Program-made: the position numbers and the translations under genes
Notes under the pieces: generated by a model
What the model was told of the DNA's origin: nothing
Seen by the model: the letters and a program-made list of their open reading frames with translations, nothing else
The model's database searches: none
In this document: piece after piece, positions 43,705 to 57,286 of the stretch
Layout: every line of letters begins with the position of its first letter
How positions within the stretch are numbered: the first letter of the stretch is position 1
Assembly: GCA_029204225.1 (NCBI GenBank)
Contig: CM055102.1
Coordinates: forward strand, 28,324,969 to 28,388,968
Origin: Diphasiastrum complanatum
Lineage: Eukaryota > Streptophyta > Lycopodiopsida > Lycopodiales > Lycopodiaceae
Reading direction: 5' to 3'
Length of the DNA: 64,000 nucleotides

Positions 43705-44302
43705 TTTCAATGCTCAAGCCTAAATCCATTCAAGTAATGAGCATCTTGAAAGCTATATATACTTATACCAGAAAAAGGGAAGGCTCGAATTTTTTAAGCA
43801 GAAGATGAAATTCGGAATTGAATTTTTCCAACCTTGGATCGACTCGAGTCGTTATTTTTCGATACCGGATCGACTCAAAAAATTCTATAAAATTTGAGTC
43901 ATATCTATAAAATTCGATACATATATTTTCGATAATGTCGATCAGAAAACATTCGACCCACGACATGGCGTTGACAGTCCGCCTACTTTGTACATGCATT
44001 TACAGTTCCAATGACGGTTGTAATAGATGTAGTAGATAGAATTTCATGCTTACAAGGTACTGATCAGTTGTAATAAGAAGATGTAGATATTATTCATAAG
44101 ACAACAATTTTGTAGCAAGTGTTACCACACTCAACGATCAACCAAGCCGAGGCCGATTTCAGTACTCAATACTCAATTTTGTCTACACTACTGTTTTATT
44201 CTATTGCACATTGTTACTGATTAATCAACTTGATTATTTGATGCTAACTGACGTGAATCCAATCCGCAACCATCCATTGATTATATTCCGCTGCTATCTT
44301 AT
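43705..44302 (+). repeat. D-type copia LTR, plus orientation, 3'-truncated
   Basis: Starts TGTTGGATTTC and matches the reverse complement of about 5035-5600 (for example GCCTACTTTGTACATGCA and ATTATATTCCGCTGCTAT). Homology stops near 44302, about 60 bp before the end seen in the other copy. No element body adjoins. Confidence 0.75.
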
Positions 44303-44685
44303 AATTATAAGATTACTTGCCTAAAACTGATCAATATGACAGACACTTTCATACAATGATATTAAGGCAAGACCTACGACATGGTAAGATAATTATAGGA
44401 AAGATTGAACTAATTATTATACATTTCAATTAAGCTGGTAGCGAATCTTGTTTCGAACATGGATGACAATTGATGCTTAGCTATGACACCTATATTGAAC
44501 TAACTCGTGCGGCTTTGTTTTGTGTGATGGTGACAAGTAACAGTTGAGCTTTCTAAGACTTGTTTCACTTTATGGTACTAACCTGTAAGTTTTTATACAG
44601 CTTATGTAAACATGTTATGCTATAACACAAAAAGATTCAAAAGATTTGGTCTTGACTTGTCAAGAAGGACCTAGTGAAATTTGTT

Positions 44686-44688
<3 letters not shown>

Positions 44689-44746
<58 letters not shown>
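44689..44746. repeat. (TC)n microsatellite, 58 bp
   Basis: Pure TC run. 44303-44688 has no recognised feature. Confidence 0.97.
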
Positions 44747-44750
<4 letters not shown>

Positions 44751-47700
44751 AAAACCAATAGACCCCCCATATTATCAACCGAAATATGAGAATAACATTG
44801 TTGATTTGTTGTACATACACGACGGTTTATGTTTTCTTGAAAGTGTCCCAATTGAAACTTTCATTGAATGTATTTGTGGCCGATTAACATCCTTGGTTAA
44901 TTACATAATAAGATTTTCATAACGAGGGAGTCCCCATCTTGACCCCTCTATGTGTGATATTATGTAAATGCTTTTATGGGATGTGAATTCTATTTTATGG
45001 GATGTGCACACATAAGCTCTTCTTCCAAGAATATGCATATAGTACGCAATTCCATAAAACACCTTCATAAGACAGAATTCTTTTATTAAGTTGGTTCACA
45101 ATTTCTACTATTGAGCTAAAAGTTTCAATAGTGTAAAAAGCACCTTGCAAATCTCTATTCAATGTTTTTCTAATCTGGTTACCTTAATGCCCATACGCAT
45201 TTTTTATCATTTTATACATTATAGCATTATATTTTTTTATGATACCTAAAAAATACAAGCTTCTCAAACCATTGTTCCATCAAAAAATTTACCCACTTGA
45301 CTCATTAAGACCTCAATACTATAGGCCGAACGTTATTGCATCGATTGTTGCTTTGATAGAAAAGTCATCCTATTACATTATAGTATTTAACCTAGAAGTT
45401 TTTTTTCATTATCATGTTGTTCCTTATATTCAAGCATGACACTAACGTCAATCTACAAAAAACAATAATTGTCAAAAATTTATTTCAATAAATATTGTTT
45501 CAAAATTATAAAAGCTAGAACAAACTATTCAACAAAAATTTGCTTGGAAGTTATAAGATTTATTGTGGTATCCACCTCTTGACAAAAGATCATCAATGTT
45601 TCTTAAAGCCAATAATTTTTTTGTATTATTTTAAACTTCTTGATATGTGAATGTCTTTCACCACGTACAAATAATTTATGCACCAAATTCAACGTAACTT
45701 GCATTTTATTATTTTTTTTCATTCATTGAATAGGGAAACGGTCTTCATTATATAAATCAAAAAGCAAATAATTTATCATATGTTCTAAACTGTAAAGTTT
45801 ATGCATTGAATTATCAATATTATAAGATTTTAATCTTTTACAATATCCTAATAGATCGTTATATCTTGGACATGCAAATATTATGAGCTTAAAATTGAAT
45901 TAAATTTTGGATGTCTTATTGAACTTCAATGTACTCGATACAAACTCCCTGAATCCATGAATACATTTGTTGTCCACCAACCTATGACAGAAGTACTCAT
46001 AAACTGATAGCGTGGATTCTTTGACGTTCTTTTTCAACAATATAACACATTCTACAAGAAAATTAACATGGAGATAGATTTTAGACATTTAAAGAAGATG
46101 CAACTGGATCGTAAACAATGTGAAATTGATATATTTTAGCAAATCATTCTTAAGAAATAGTTTCTACGACTGCTCATATATTAAATAATAGGACGAATAA
46201 TTATCTGCCTGCAAAATTTGTAACTTGGCATTCATTTTCCACAATCGATTCCAGGTTTTTTGACTGCCATTCAATTTGTCTGAATGCATGCCAACTAGGC
46301 TACTCTAACAAAATAAAGTCTGCTCTTTGCCTTTGTAGAGCGTCTCCTCGTGCCATCTTGCACCTATCTCCAGGTCAATTGGACATAATGCGGAAGCTAT
46401 GCATTCAAGGCCAGATATGACTCGAGGCTGAAATTTATTTCAAAACACAAGGGAAAAAACAAAAATCCTTTCATCTAAAGATGAGTATGGGAAACTTTGG
46501 AGCACATACCAAGAAAAAGGCCTAAATTTCCAAATGTAGTGAAATGTATGGCTGTATGAAGTCCAATGTCTTAACCCTCTCCATGGGCAGGTTCTGGCTG
46601 TGAAATGCTGGACCTACAAATCGCAGGGCTGATTAAGGATTTATAAAAAAAAACATAATCGAACCCAATTCCCTCCATGTAAAACACCACAATTTCTTTA
46701 ATGTCTCCTGTTTTAGCTTTCATAATACTGGTCGCATTCATCCTATCCTCAAATCTTAAAGGGACACAAACATCGACCAGCAGTTTCAGCATGAACACTA
46801 AGTTCATGACATGTAGAGGCAAACAGTTAATATCCTCAGTAGAAACAAAAACTGAAGAATAATCCCAGAAGCTCAAATTTTGTAACATTCTCCCTTGAAT
46901 TGCATATGTTCAGGCATAAGCAAGAGCCTCCCAGCCCTGCTTTCACGTGCAAGGAGCCCCAACTTGAGATTATAACTTTTGCAAGATTCGTGCTCAACAT
47001 GTCCAGATGGTCACATTTAAGCATGCGAAACACCGAGTTTGTGCTCGCAAGTCGAATTTTTGTGTGCCCCTAAGCAAACACACAATGCTCTGCTCAGGCT
47101 CAATTGGCTCAACTTGCTGAGATGATGTGTTAGTTTTCCCCTGGCTCCAGAGATGATTGCCTTGATCTCTCTCTAGCTCATCCACAGGTAGCGTATGCCT
47201 TCATTGGTTGCCTCTATTGGCAGAAAAATTAGTGAAAGCTGACATTTCTTGAGAATGAAACAATTCTCTGAAAAGGAACCACAAAGTTTTACAAGGATGT
47301 GAGTACTGATAACCGAGACTCTGAAGAAATTGTCACGAACTATTTACACAATAAATGTTAAGCAGGAGATTATGGTGTAACTAGGGTTAGGTTCCGGGAA
47401 ATTCAGAGCATACAACTATTGCTCTTCAGGTTTTGGGAGGTAATGCGATTGTGGAGAGGAGAGAGGTGGCACTAATATACATGTTCAGGTTGTGGAGGAC
47501 TGTGGAGAGGAGAGTGGCACTAATATACATGTTCTGATGATCTTGGTTCTTTACAAGAGGATTCACTTATTTTGTGTCTTCTCCAACGTCTAACAAAGGT
47601 ACATGAATTCTTATTAAGTTTTTCGGCCTGATTGAGTGATTCTTCAACATGTGACTTGGTGCAGGTTACAGTAGGGAACTGAACCTAAAAAATATTGAGC

Positions 47701-47930
47701 CTAGCCGAGCTCCCATTTTGCACAGTTCCTCCACTACTCTCATTGGTTACTGCAAAAACAAGACAAGAAGCTGAATATAAGAGCTGGACACTTGATCTCA
47801 AGTCATACTAAAACCCTCATTCCCTACTAAATTGCAAGCATCAGGTGTCCCCTGCCCTGCCTACATCTGTGATAGTATGGTCAATCGCTGCCACTATACA
47901 CCAGCATGATTTTTCGAAGGTGAATTATGT
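44747..47930. other. AT-rich interval without recognised gene
   Basis: Short frames occur on both strands (for example a minus frame of 105 codons at 46571-46888 and a plus frame at 45239-45439), but none has a recognisable domain, splice-linked partner or conserved motif. Part may be decayed coding sequence. Confidence 0.5.
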
Positions 47931-50900
47931 CTAGATTTCAGTTTTTGGGTGAAAAGAAAGACCGGCATCCTGATGTACTGTCTTGGCTCGATCGGTGGAT
48001 AGCCATTTTTCCATGCACGATCCGCCGGATAGTACAAAGATCGCGACTGCCCTCAAGTTCTTACGCGGTAAGGCGTATACGTGGTGGCAGGATATGAAGG
48101 AAAGGGCTGGTGCCCCTTCCACGTGGGATGCCTTCCAGGAAGCCTTTAAAACAGCTTTCCTGCTGGTCCTGGATGATTTTGAGCACTGGCGACGTTTCAC
48201 CACCGTGCAGATGGGTAGTAGGCCGTTAGATGCTTACATTCAGGAGTTCTAGGAAATTTTGCGCCGATTTGCCTCGCGAATCGACCCTATTTTATTAAAG
48301 CTCTAAAGAAGGAATTTCAACTAGAAGTGCCACGTAACCAACCGCGGACTATCGAGGATGCCATTCACTTTGCGAGCTCCCGCAAGGAGCAAAGTTTTCC
48401 CAAGGCTGAACAAAAAGAAAAGAAGTTTTTCAAGAAGCGGGGCAAAGACAAGACAGACACCGGTTCCCAGGGCGGGAAAAAGCACGTCAAGCTGGATCGC
48501 GCAGATTACGACAAGGCTAGAACCGGTGGCTTGTGCTTCTCCTGTATGGAGAAGGGGCATCTGTCAAAAGATTGCCCGAAGAAAAAGCAAAAGAAATCTG
48601 GCAGGTAACCTATATCCTTTAAGGCACCAAGTAACTAGCATTTCTTTTGTTGATTTATCCTTTAAGGATGGCACTAGTTGTGAGAATTGTTGCTTTAATA
48701 CAGTTGTTTTTGGCCCCCACGACCTCATTCGTATGAATGGGATCATTGGACGCCAAGCTGTGACTGTTCTTTTATGATGGTTCCACACATAACTTTATAA
48801 ATGCTAAACTGGTGCAGAAACTCAAGGCGGCCACCGCGCCAAGTAATCACTTGTATATGGTGAAAATGGCGTCGAAGGAAGATCGGCAGGCTTGGGACCA
48901 GCTTGTGCCTCAGTTGCCGTTTAGAATTTAAAATTATGTTGAACGACTGGATTTTCATATTATGAATTTGGATAGCGTAGACATAAAGGAGTGGTTTTAC
49001 TCCAAAAATGAGTCCTTAAGAAAGGACTATGTAACTCATAGTATTTCTTTTTTGCATAATGGCTCATTGGTTGAACTAAAAGGCGATGTAAATAGGCCTT
49101 TTGTTCCTATGGTTTTGCTTTAGAAGTTGTTGAATATTTGAAAGACTCTGGTAATAAAGTTTATCTTTGCTTTTTAAACGATAAAGTCTATGTGGATGAC
49201 TATGCAATTTAGAGTCTAAATATTGATTAATCGCATTTGCCTTTTAATGTGTCTTTAGATAATCCCTTAAGTGTTAATTCATTTTAAGGAAGAATATTTA
49301 ACAAACTTAGGCAAGAGTATAGCGATGTTTTTTCTGATAAACTTCCTGATGCCCCAAAGGAGTGTCGACCATAAGATAGAGTTGCTTCCTGGAAACCAAC
49401 CTGTATCTCTATTTCCATATAGGGTTAGCTAGTCAAGGAAGAGGATGAAATTTCTAAGCAGTTACAAGAACTTCTTAGGATGGGCCATATTCGGTCTAGT
49501 AAATCTCGATTCCCCTTGGGGAGCACCAATCCTTTTGGTTAGTCAAGAGGATGGCGGCACACGTTTGTGTGGTGACATTAAAAAGTTAAATGATTTAACC
49601 ATCAAAAACAAGTATTCGTTAACTAGGATGGATGATCTAATGGATCGTCTGAATGGAGCTAAGTATTTCTCCGAGATTGGCCTTAGATCAGGATACCATC
49701 AAATAAGGATTAGGAACGAGGATGTTCCTAAGACTGGATTTCGATCTAGGTACAGCCATTATGAGTTTTTAATTTTACCTTTTGGACTCACAAATGCGCC
49801 TGCCACTTTCCACCAAATGATGAACGATATTCTTCGTCCATATTTGGGAAAGTTTGTGGTGGTCTATTTGGACGAAATATTAATTTATAGTCGGACCCTT
49901 GAGGAGCATGAAGAGCATCTTCATATTGTCTTGGATCTTCTAAGGCAAGAAAACTAAGGAGTCAAAATGTGAGTTCTTTCAAACTAAACTCAAATACCTG
50001 GGCCATGTCATATCTGATAAAGGTCTTGAAATCGATTATGATAAGGTTCGTAAGGTACAAGAATGGTCACGACCTCAGAGAATTCGTGATGTGAAATCCT
50101 TTTTGGGCATCACGGGTTTCTTTTAGAGGTTCATTATGGACTATGCCTTAATAGCATTGCCCCTAACGAACGTTCTTAAGGGGGTGAAGATAAAATGTAG
50201 CCGCAGAAAAAGTCCATTGATAACATGGACGGACAAGATGAGTAAGAGTTTTGAGACTCTCAAGCACTATGTTTCTACGGCTCCAATTTTACACATTATC
50301 GATCCTAACCAACCTTTTGTGGTGGATACGAATGCTAGCGAGTGCTATAGGAGCGATCCTTTATCAGGACAGTAGACTAGTTGCTTTTGAAAGCAAGAAG
50401 CTGGATTTTGCTCAGACGAGGTATTCCACCTATGAGAAGGAGCTTTTTAATCATTCACGTGCTAAAAATCTGGAGGCATTATCTCTATGGTGCCAGATTT
50501 ACGGTGATCACCGATCACCAATCCCTTAAGTACATTTGTGATGCCAAGGACCTTCGTGACCGTAAGGCTAGATGGTCGAAACTCATTCAGGAGTTCGTGT
50601 TTGACATTAGGTATCGTAAAGGTACGGCGAACAACGTTGCCAATGCCTTAAGTCGGATTGGAGAGATTAATCAGTTATGCTTTGCTAAGATCCAACCTGA
50701 TTTGTATCTTTCACTTCAGGATCTTTGTCGAACCGATGGGTTTTTCAATCGCATCTGGCTAGACGTCCTAACGGAAAATTCTAGATCTACTGATGACCTT
50801 GGGAGGAAGGATCCCAAGCAATCCCGAAATGACAAGATACTTGAAGACTATTCCATAAGGAATGGCCTGATTTTTTGTAAGGGAAAGGTTTGTGTGCCGG

Positions 50901-52123
50901 ATAGGGAGGACTTGCGGGCCCAAATCTTGTTGTAGTGTCATGACAACCCTTGTGCTGGTCACCCAGGCATACAAAGGATATTCGACCTTGTCAGGCAAAG
51001 TTTCTTGTGGCCAAAGATGAAAGGTCACGTCGAGGCATACGTTCAAGGTTGTGAACAATGCCAACAAATTTAAGCAAAAGAGTCAAAGTTGCGGGTCTTT
51101 TACATCCTTTGGAAATTCCCAACTAAAAATGGGAAAGTATTTCAATGGATTTTGTGATTGGACTCCCTAAAACCAGGAGTGGTCACGATGCCATTTGGGT
51201 GGTGGTTGACAGGCTAACCAAGATGGCGCAATTTATACCAACTAATTTAACTGTCAAGGCATCTGAACTAGCCCAGCTTTTTGTTAGTTGTTCAGATTGT
51301 ATGGCTTGTCGAATGATATTGTTAGTGACCGTGACTCCAAATTCACTGGCAAATTCTGGCAGTCAGTATTTGATAAACTTGAAACAACCCTTAGTCTTAG
51401 TTCTTCAGATCACCCAGAATCGAATGGGCAGACATAACGTATCAACCAGACGTTGGAAGATATGCTTAGAGCATATATTTCTCACCGACAATCTGATTGG
51501 GAAAACTATCTCCCAATGATTGAGTTCGCGCACAATAGTGCGAAGCATTCTGCCACCGGATTCAGTCCTTTTATGTTGATGTATGGCTTTCAGCCACATT
51601 CTCCAGTTTCTACTGGACTCAAGGGTCTCAAGGTGCAAGTTGCAGTAGATTTCCTGCAAGATATGCAAGAAATGTTGCAAGTGGCAAAAGAAAGCATGAA
51701 AACCGCTCAAGATAGAGCTCAGTTTTATGCTAATCGCGGTTGCTCGCATCGAGAAATTGAGGTCGAAACTTGGGTGTATCTCAAGTTTGTAGAGAAACTC
51801 AACCCAGTCGCTTATCAGCTAGACCTTCCGATTGGGGTGGGGTTCATCCTGTTTTCCACGTAAGTCGTTTGAAAGAGCGACTTAGTTGGAAGGATTCCCT
51901 AGTTCCGGAAGGTGAACTGGTTGAGTTGGAGGATCTATCTACCTTTGTGCCTAACGTGCCTGAAAAGGTGGTTGATGTTCGTCGTCACCAACTGAGAAAC
52001 CGTTTGGTTTCTGAATTTCTTGTACGTTGGAAAGGCAAGTCAGACGATGAGGACACTTGGGAGAGAGAACACTATTTAAGGCTAAACTTCCCTAGTTTGC
52101 TCCCATTAAGAGGAGACTCTTAA
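47931..52123 (+). pseudogene. Ty3/gypsy chromovirus gag-pol, decayed
   Basis: Plus strand. Gag (TALKFLRGKAYTWWQDM; knuckle CFSCMEKGHLSKDC) lies at 47983-48606. A protease remnant (DGSTHNFINAKL in place of DSGATHNF) is near 48775. RT at 49445-49957 has [33 protein letters not shown] and [11 protein letters not shown], where the usual motif is YLDD. RNase H has VITDHQSLKYI near 50500. Integrase spans about 50930-51860 ([32 protein letters not shown]). A C-terminal chromodomain FLVRWKGKSDDEDTWERE lies near 52015-52070; the chromodomain identifies a chromovirus. There are many stops and shifts, and no 5' LTR is found, so the element is 5'-truncated. Confidence 0.92.
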
Positions 52124-52135
52124 AGGGGGAGGGAA

Positions 52136-52662
52136 TGTTATGTACCCATAAGGGCACACAACAGGTAACTTGAGGTGACGGTCTCATTTATAGGACGAAA
52201 CGCTGAATTGGAGTGATAGGTCTTTTGGGTGCCACGTGTCAATGTTCTATTGGCATGCGGTGACACTTTGTTGTGGACCCGCGTCAGTGTGCACAACTGT
52301 CTCATGTCGATGGTCATGCATGACTCCTATGGTCGGAGATGACCCCACCTGGACTATGTATATAGAGGTGGATCTCCATGAGCATTTTATTCATTCTCTC
52401 TTGGAGAATGAAGAGCTCTTCCACTAGTGATCAGATCAAGACGATTATCTAGGCCTCAGGATATAGGTAGGCGAGGGTCAAGGGTAAGGTATGGTGGTAC
52501 GGGACACCATGGCTTATCGGAAGTCCGAGCTTGCTTGATGTTCGTTTATAGCTCTAGTGCACGGGGGAGATGTGGCAGTACCTCTATGGATGGGCGGTAA
52601 CATAGCGTTCGTCACTTGTTTGTGTCTTAGCAATGACCGGAACAACGATGGGGATTCTAACA
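52136..52662 (+). repeat. 3' LTR of the chromovirus (527 bp)
   Basis: The purine tract AAAGGGGGAGGG (52123-52133) is followed by TGTTATGTACCC; the LTR ends TTCTAACA, giving TGTTA...TAACA inverted ends. A TATA-like CTATGTATATAG lies near 52355. There is no partner LTR in view. Confidence 0.8.
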
Positions 52663-52667
52663 CATTC

Positions 52668-53628
52668 CCAGCCCTAGAATAAACTTTCCCTTTTTCCAAA
52701 AGCCAGGCAGTCTAATCTGAGCAGCAAAAGAGCATGCAGAAGAGATCAAAACAAACAGTTGTGGAGAAGTCAATGCGTGAACAAAGAAACTCGAGCCTCT
52801 AGACCTGCAAAAATATCTCTCAGCTTGTAAATTGGGTGAGAAAATCTAAGACAGCTTTCTCAAAACTCAGAGAACTCTCAAAAATCTTCTTGGTGGCAAG
52901 GACAAGGTATCATCTCCCTTCGGAAATCTTTGATGACCGTTGTCAGCTTCCATACCTAATTTAACCACCAAATCAAAAAGAAAATTACTATGGTGACTGA
53001 TTCGCGCAAGAATTGCAGCTTGTACAGGTCCAAAGGGCACAGAATCAACACATGGGAATCACACAAATAGACGAAATCATTGATGAGCCACTTTCTTTCT
53101 AAATGGCTTTGTTTAACCAACACTCTACATTGTTCATTCAACTTCGGATGTCATCTATAAGGATCGCCAAGTGAAGATCCTCTAGATCATGTTGCATGCG
53201 CCAAAAGGACTATTGTGGCGCCCACCCAACCAATTGGAAGTTGAGAGTCAAAAACCCCAATCAACTTCTCCCCCGAGCCACGGTGACTGAATACATGAGA
53301 GGAGAGGATTCTGGCAATCAAAAACTGGAAAATAGGTGAGGAGATGGGCGAGTTCCTACAGATATATATAAGCCCTTGGGGGCAAGGAATATGCCTTATA
53401 AGATCCCAATTCTCGTCCAATTGCTTTTGATCTCCTTCACATGCACTTATAGACATCAGACACCATGCACTAGCTCCACATATCCTAATGGGTATGCCTA
53501 GGCCCTCACCGGGTTCTTAGTTGCATTTCTTGCCTAGTCCGAAATAATGAGGCGTAACTAACTCATGTCCTAGAGTACCGTTTATCTACGATTATGCCCA
53601 ACACTATATTCAAGACGTGGACGTAACA
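52668..53628 (-). repeat. Gypsy-type 3' LTR on the minus strand
   Basis: On the minus strand TAAGGGGGAAAG (purine tract, 53642-53631) is followed by an LTR start TGTTACGTCC at 53628. A TATA-like TTATATATATC lies near 53370. The far end, near 52668, is uncertain. No minus-strand pol lies upstream of the purine tract, so the element body is lost or noncoding. Confidence 0.55.
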
Positions 53629-53959
53629 TTCTTTCCCCCTTAAAACAAGTTCTATCCCCAGAACAAGAAAGAACCCATACAACCAGACATCTAGGTTAAG
53701 AACCGTACACAAGCACTTACAGACTACAATCTGTAGTAGAGTACCATCCACTAAAGTATGCTAACTCTCCAACAATAAAATAATTTACTCTATGAGAATG
53801 CCTATGAGACACATCCGTTCTCAATAAAATTACTGGAGTAAAGAGATTTGGATTTTCCAAATCACCGATCTAAATTCTCAACTCATTTAAACGATCATGA
53901 AGTACTTATCATATTCTAGAATCGCCTAATTTCCTTATAAACCTCTAATAATATTTAAG

Positions 53960-54575
53960 TACTCATTTATAATTCAACCATAAATATTTAAAATCTTATG
54001 ATTGTCAATCATAATTCATTGGATTCCAAAATCACACTTAATCATCAAAGAACATTGGAGTATATGTCCAACACAACTCAAGAAATATAAAAATCATTCT
54101 GCATTCTACAATTAAAGACAGAAGGCATACCGAAATTATACTAATAAGTGTCTTCAACTACAAAAAACTTAAATTACTATCTAGAACTGAAACTAGATAT
54201 ACTAAGTTCTACCGAATTCCACATAAACTCAGTTGCCATTCTTGGAATCATTAAGATCTGTTATCCAATTGAGCTCTCTAGGATACAATCACTTATGAAC
54301 TGAGCCTATTCCTCGACTGAGAAATACTCTATACCAAGAATTTTCTATATTCTATGCACAACTTTTACTAATGAATCTCGATGGCTCACAAATCATGGGT
54401 CAAATAAACAATAAAGATTAAAACAAATAATTCTTGGTGGATTGCCTTCACATTGTTCACCTTACCAAACAATTTTATTCAGGAGTAATCCAACTACTCA
54501 AATTTATGATCGATAATTCAAAGATCTCAAAATGTCTAGGTGCAAGCCACTAGTATAACACCACTCCTCTTCTAA
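53960..54575 (-). repeat. Dispersed repeat, copy 2
   Basis: Reverse-complement homologue of 21242-21910, diverged by perhaps a quarter. Contains AATTGGATAAC, TATTTCTCAGT and CACCTAGACATTT on the minus strand. Confidence 0.7.
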
Positions 54576-57286
54576 ACCATCACTAAGTTAATGAGCCACC
54601 CTTTCCATAGAACCATGAAGTTGCAAGTAATTGTTCCAACGATTACTTGTTCATATGCCTATGTTCACTGACTAGTTTAAGCATGTGATATAAACTCAGT
54701 CCTCAAGAAACACGTAAAGGATCCACAAGATTGAGACGTACATATCAAAATACTCTTCTATGATCCAATACATAAACATAACTTCATTATCCGACAGCTT
54801 CCTCTAAAATCTGCATATGTTACTCACATAACTCACTAAGAATCCTATAGCTCAGCTACCAAAGAATTCTATTTCTCATGAGTAAATAACATATTTAGGA
54901 AATCTCTTAACGGAATAATTCCACATTCAGAAGTTTTCAAACCATCACACTTTTAATAGCAGCATTTCTTCTGTTCAACCAACCTACAACAGGTCTTAAT
55001 ACTCTTTCCAAGACTAGATCGACTATATAGACATCCTTGGCTTACGGGTTAAGATTAGAACCTTATTCCAATCTAATCCAATTCATAATAAAATGGTATT
55101 TGGTAAATCTGATCAGTGGAACCAAAATATAATCTTCCCCTCTACAATCCATAATCATATATAACTCATAAGTTCAATTCTCCCAAAACTGCTCAAGTTC
55201 CAGATTGTTTACAACAATCCCTGGAGAATTCTCCTATTATTAACTGGAGAGCATGCTGTCTGAGCTTAGTAATTTATTCAGTTGAGTAACAGATCATTCT
55301 TGCTAGTTTTTTGTCGATATTGAACCCTTAACCATGAAGCTAGCAACTTATTTGCACTTCCATGGTATCAAAAAAACTATCCTGATACAGTTAACCGTAT
55401 CATGATAAGGCTGAGTTTGAAGGAGTATCCTCAAAACTATCAAAACAGCAACCAGACTGTACAAGTGAGCAGATTTATGAACGTTAATACAAACCTAATA
55501 CATGTAGCTCTGACATGTTCTCATCAAGACATATGCTCTCTTTAAGTTAAAGAACAAAACAAGGTTTTCTTCATCATTCTGTCTTTCCTTCTGTTTTCAT
55601 GCTTTGTACATCTTGCACCTAACACCTCTCAGAATTTTAATGCAAACTGCTCCATTATTTCAGAGCTACTTTTTGGGTTGCTCTTGAGCAAAACAGCCAA
55701 AAACAAAGCATTTCTCACAACAAATCTTTTTAGACCAGATATAAAAAAAAGACCATAGACGCAGATGTAATCCAGACACCATATAAGATGAGCCATCTAT
55801 CAGCATGGTTGTCCGTTCCGGGGACCGGAACATGACCAAATTATTTTTTAATATGTATTTTTTTAACAAAATATGATTTTGATTTTCGATTCTCGTTCCC
55901 ATGCCCAAAGAACAATTTTGACCGAGTCTCTCAAGGTTCCAACAAGTAAACAAGTGGCATTTCAAAAAAACTAGGCATTATCCAAAAGAGTTCCTAACTT
56001 ATGTTCTAGAAGTTTTTAGATCTGTGCCAGTACTATAAGACCCATTATGCCTGCAAATCTTGCCTTCCTCTGGCTCTTTATTTGTTTGGTATTTACTCTA
56101 ATGATCAGGTTATAGCAAATGAATAGTTCACTCCGATATATTCACAGTTCTGTGCACCAATAATTTCTATTGATTGCTTAGATCAGGAATTTCTGACTGT
56201 TAGCGATGACTTCCTTGCAAAGTGTTGAATGAGGTTTTGCATATATCTGAGGGATCCCAAGTCTTTAGCTCTCGATCAATGTATTTTCAAGATGCATCCC
56301 TCAATGTACTATCAAAAAGAAGGAAATACTTTTTGGAAAAAGAAGGAAGATCATGGCCAGCAGGTAATAAATACCTTTTCCTTTTTTTGTATTTAAGGCC
56401 ACGTTCCAACCCAGTACGTTCCGGAATGTACAGTGCATTCCGACTGTAAAGGGTCAGAACGAGTTTCTAAGATCATCAGGTAAGTGCATTGGATTTGCCA
56501 GGCACAACACCTGGAAAAAGTACTTGTGATTGAAGGTATATAATCTAGCACAGAAGAGCTGCAAAGGACAGGTTCACAAGAGGAAAAGATCCTCTTGGGG
56601 TTCAGCATGCTTGTAAATTTCTTAGAACTTGCAGTGAAAATGTGTAACCCCTGCTAAAAAGCACAAACTGGTTCTGGAAAGTGGTGATTATCTTATAAGA
56701 GTAAGTTTAACAAGTTCCACTATCATGTTTCAGGCTAAATCTGCAAGTCACTTAAAGCACAACAAAATGTGTCCTGGAAATCCCAATATTTTCGATGATC
56801 AAAACCCTGAATTCCCAAAGTGGAAGTAACATCAAAATGAGCTTCAAGTAGCATGATGCCTGTGTCAAATTTTGTTACATAACCGCACAGATGATCTAAG
56901 AAGAATCCAAGAGAAGATTTCCCTTGAGAAAGGAATTTTTCTTATCTACAGCAGATATTAGCTGAATACATAAAAAGGAAATGACCCTACTTGACAAACA
57001 CATAATGTCATAAATTTACTTCACAAATCTGCAAGTTCCTGATTGTAGTATTTCCCTCTTGAAGTAATGCTCAACCACCAAAACTTCAATGGTAGATCAT
57101 ATGAAACAAATAAAAAGAAGCTTCAAAGATGAAGAGTCCAAAATTCCTGACACGCTTCCGACTATAACAACTTAGATACATGCTGCTACTACAAAATAAT
57201 TCCATCAATCAAAGCTCATAGCACCAGGTTCACAGCTATCAAGATGAACTGGTCTTGAGCAAAGTTCCTCCTTACCTCAGCTTTTG
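54576..57286. other. Interval downstream of the host gene, no recognised gene
   Basis: AT-rich DNA with only short unsupported frames. The part nearest 57286 should include the 3' UTR of the peptidase gene. Confidence 0.5.

Noticed and set aside
46571-46888. 105-codon minus-strand frame as a host gene
   Set aside because: No domain, no supporting splice partners and no recognised family; left as an unannotated interval.
55666-56608. Short frames as additional exons of the peptidase gene
   Set aside because: The peptidase ends in a clear stop at 57287-57289 matching the family C-terminus, so nothing further downstream is required.
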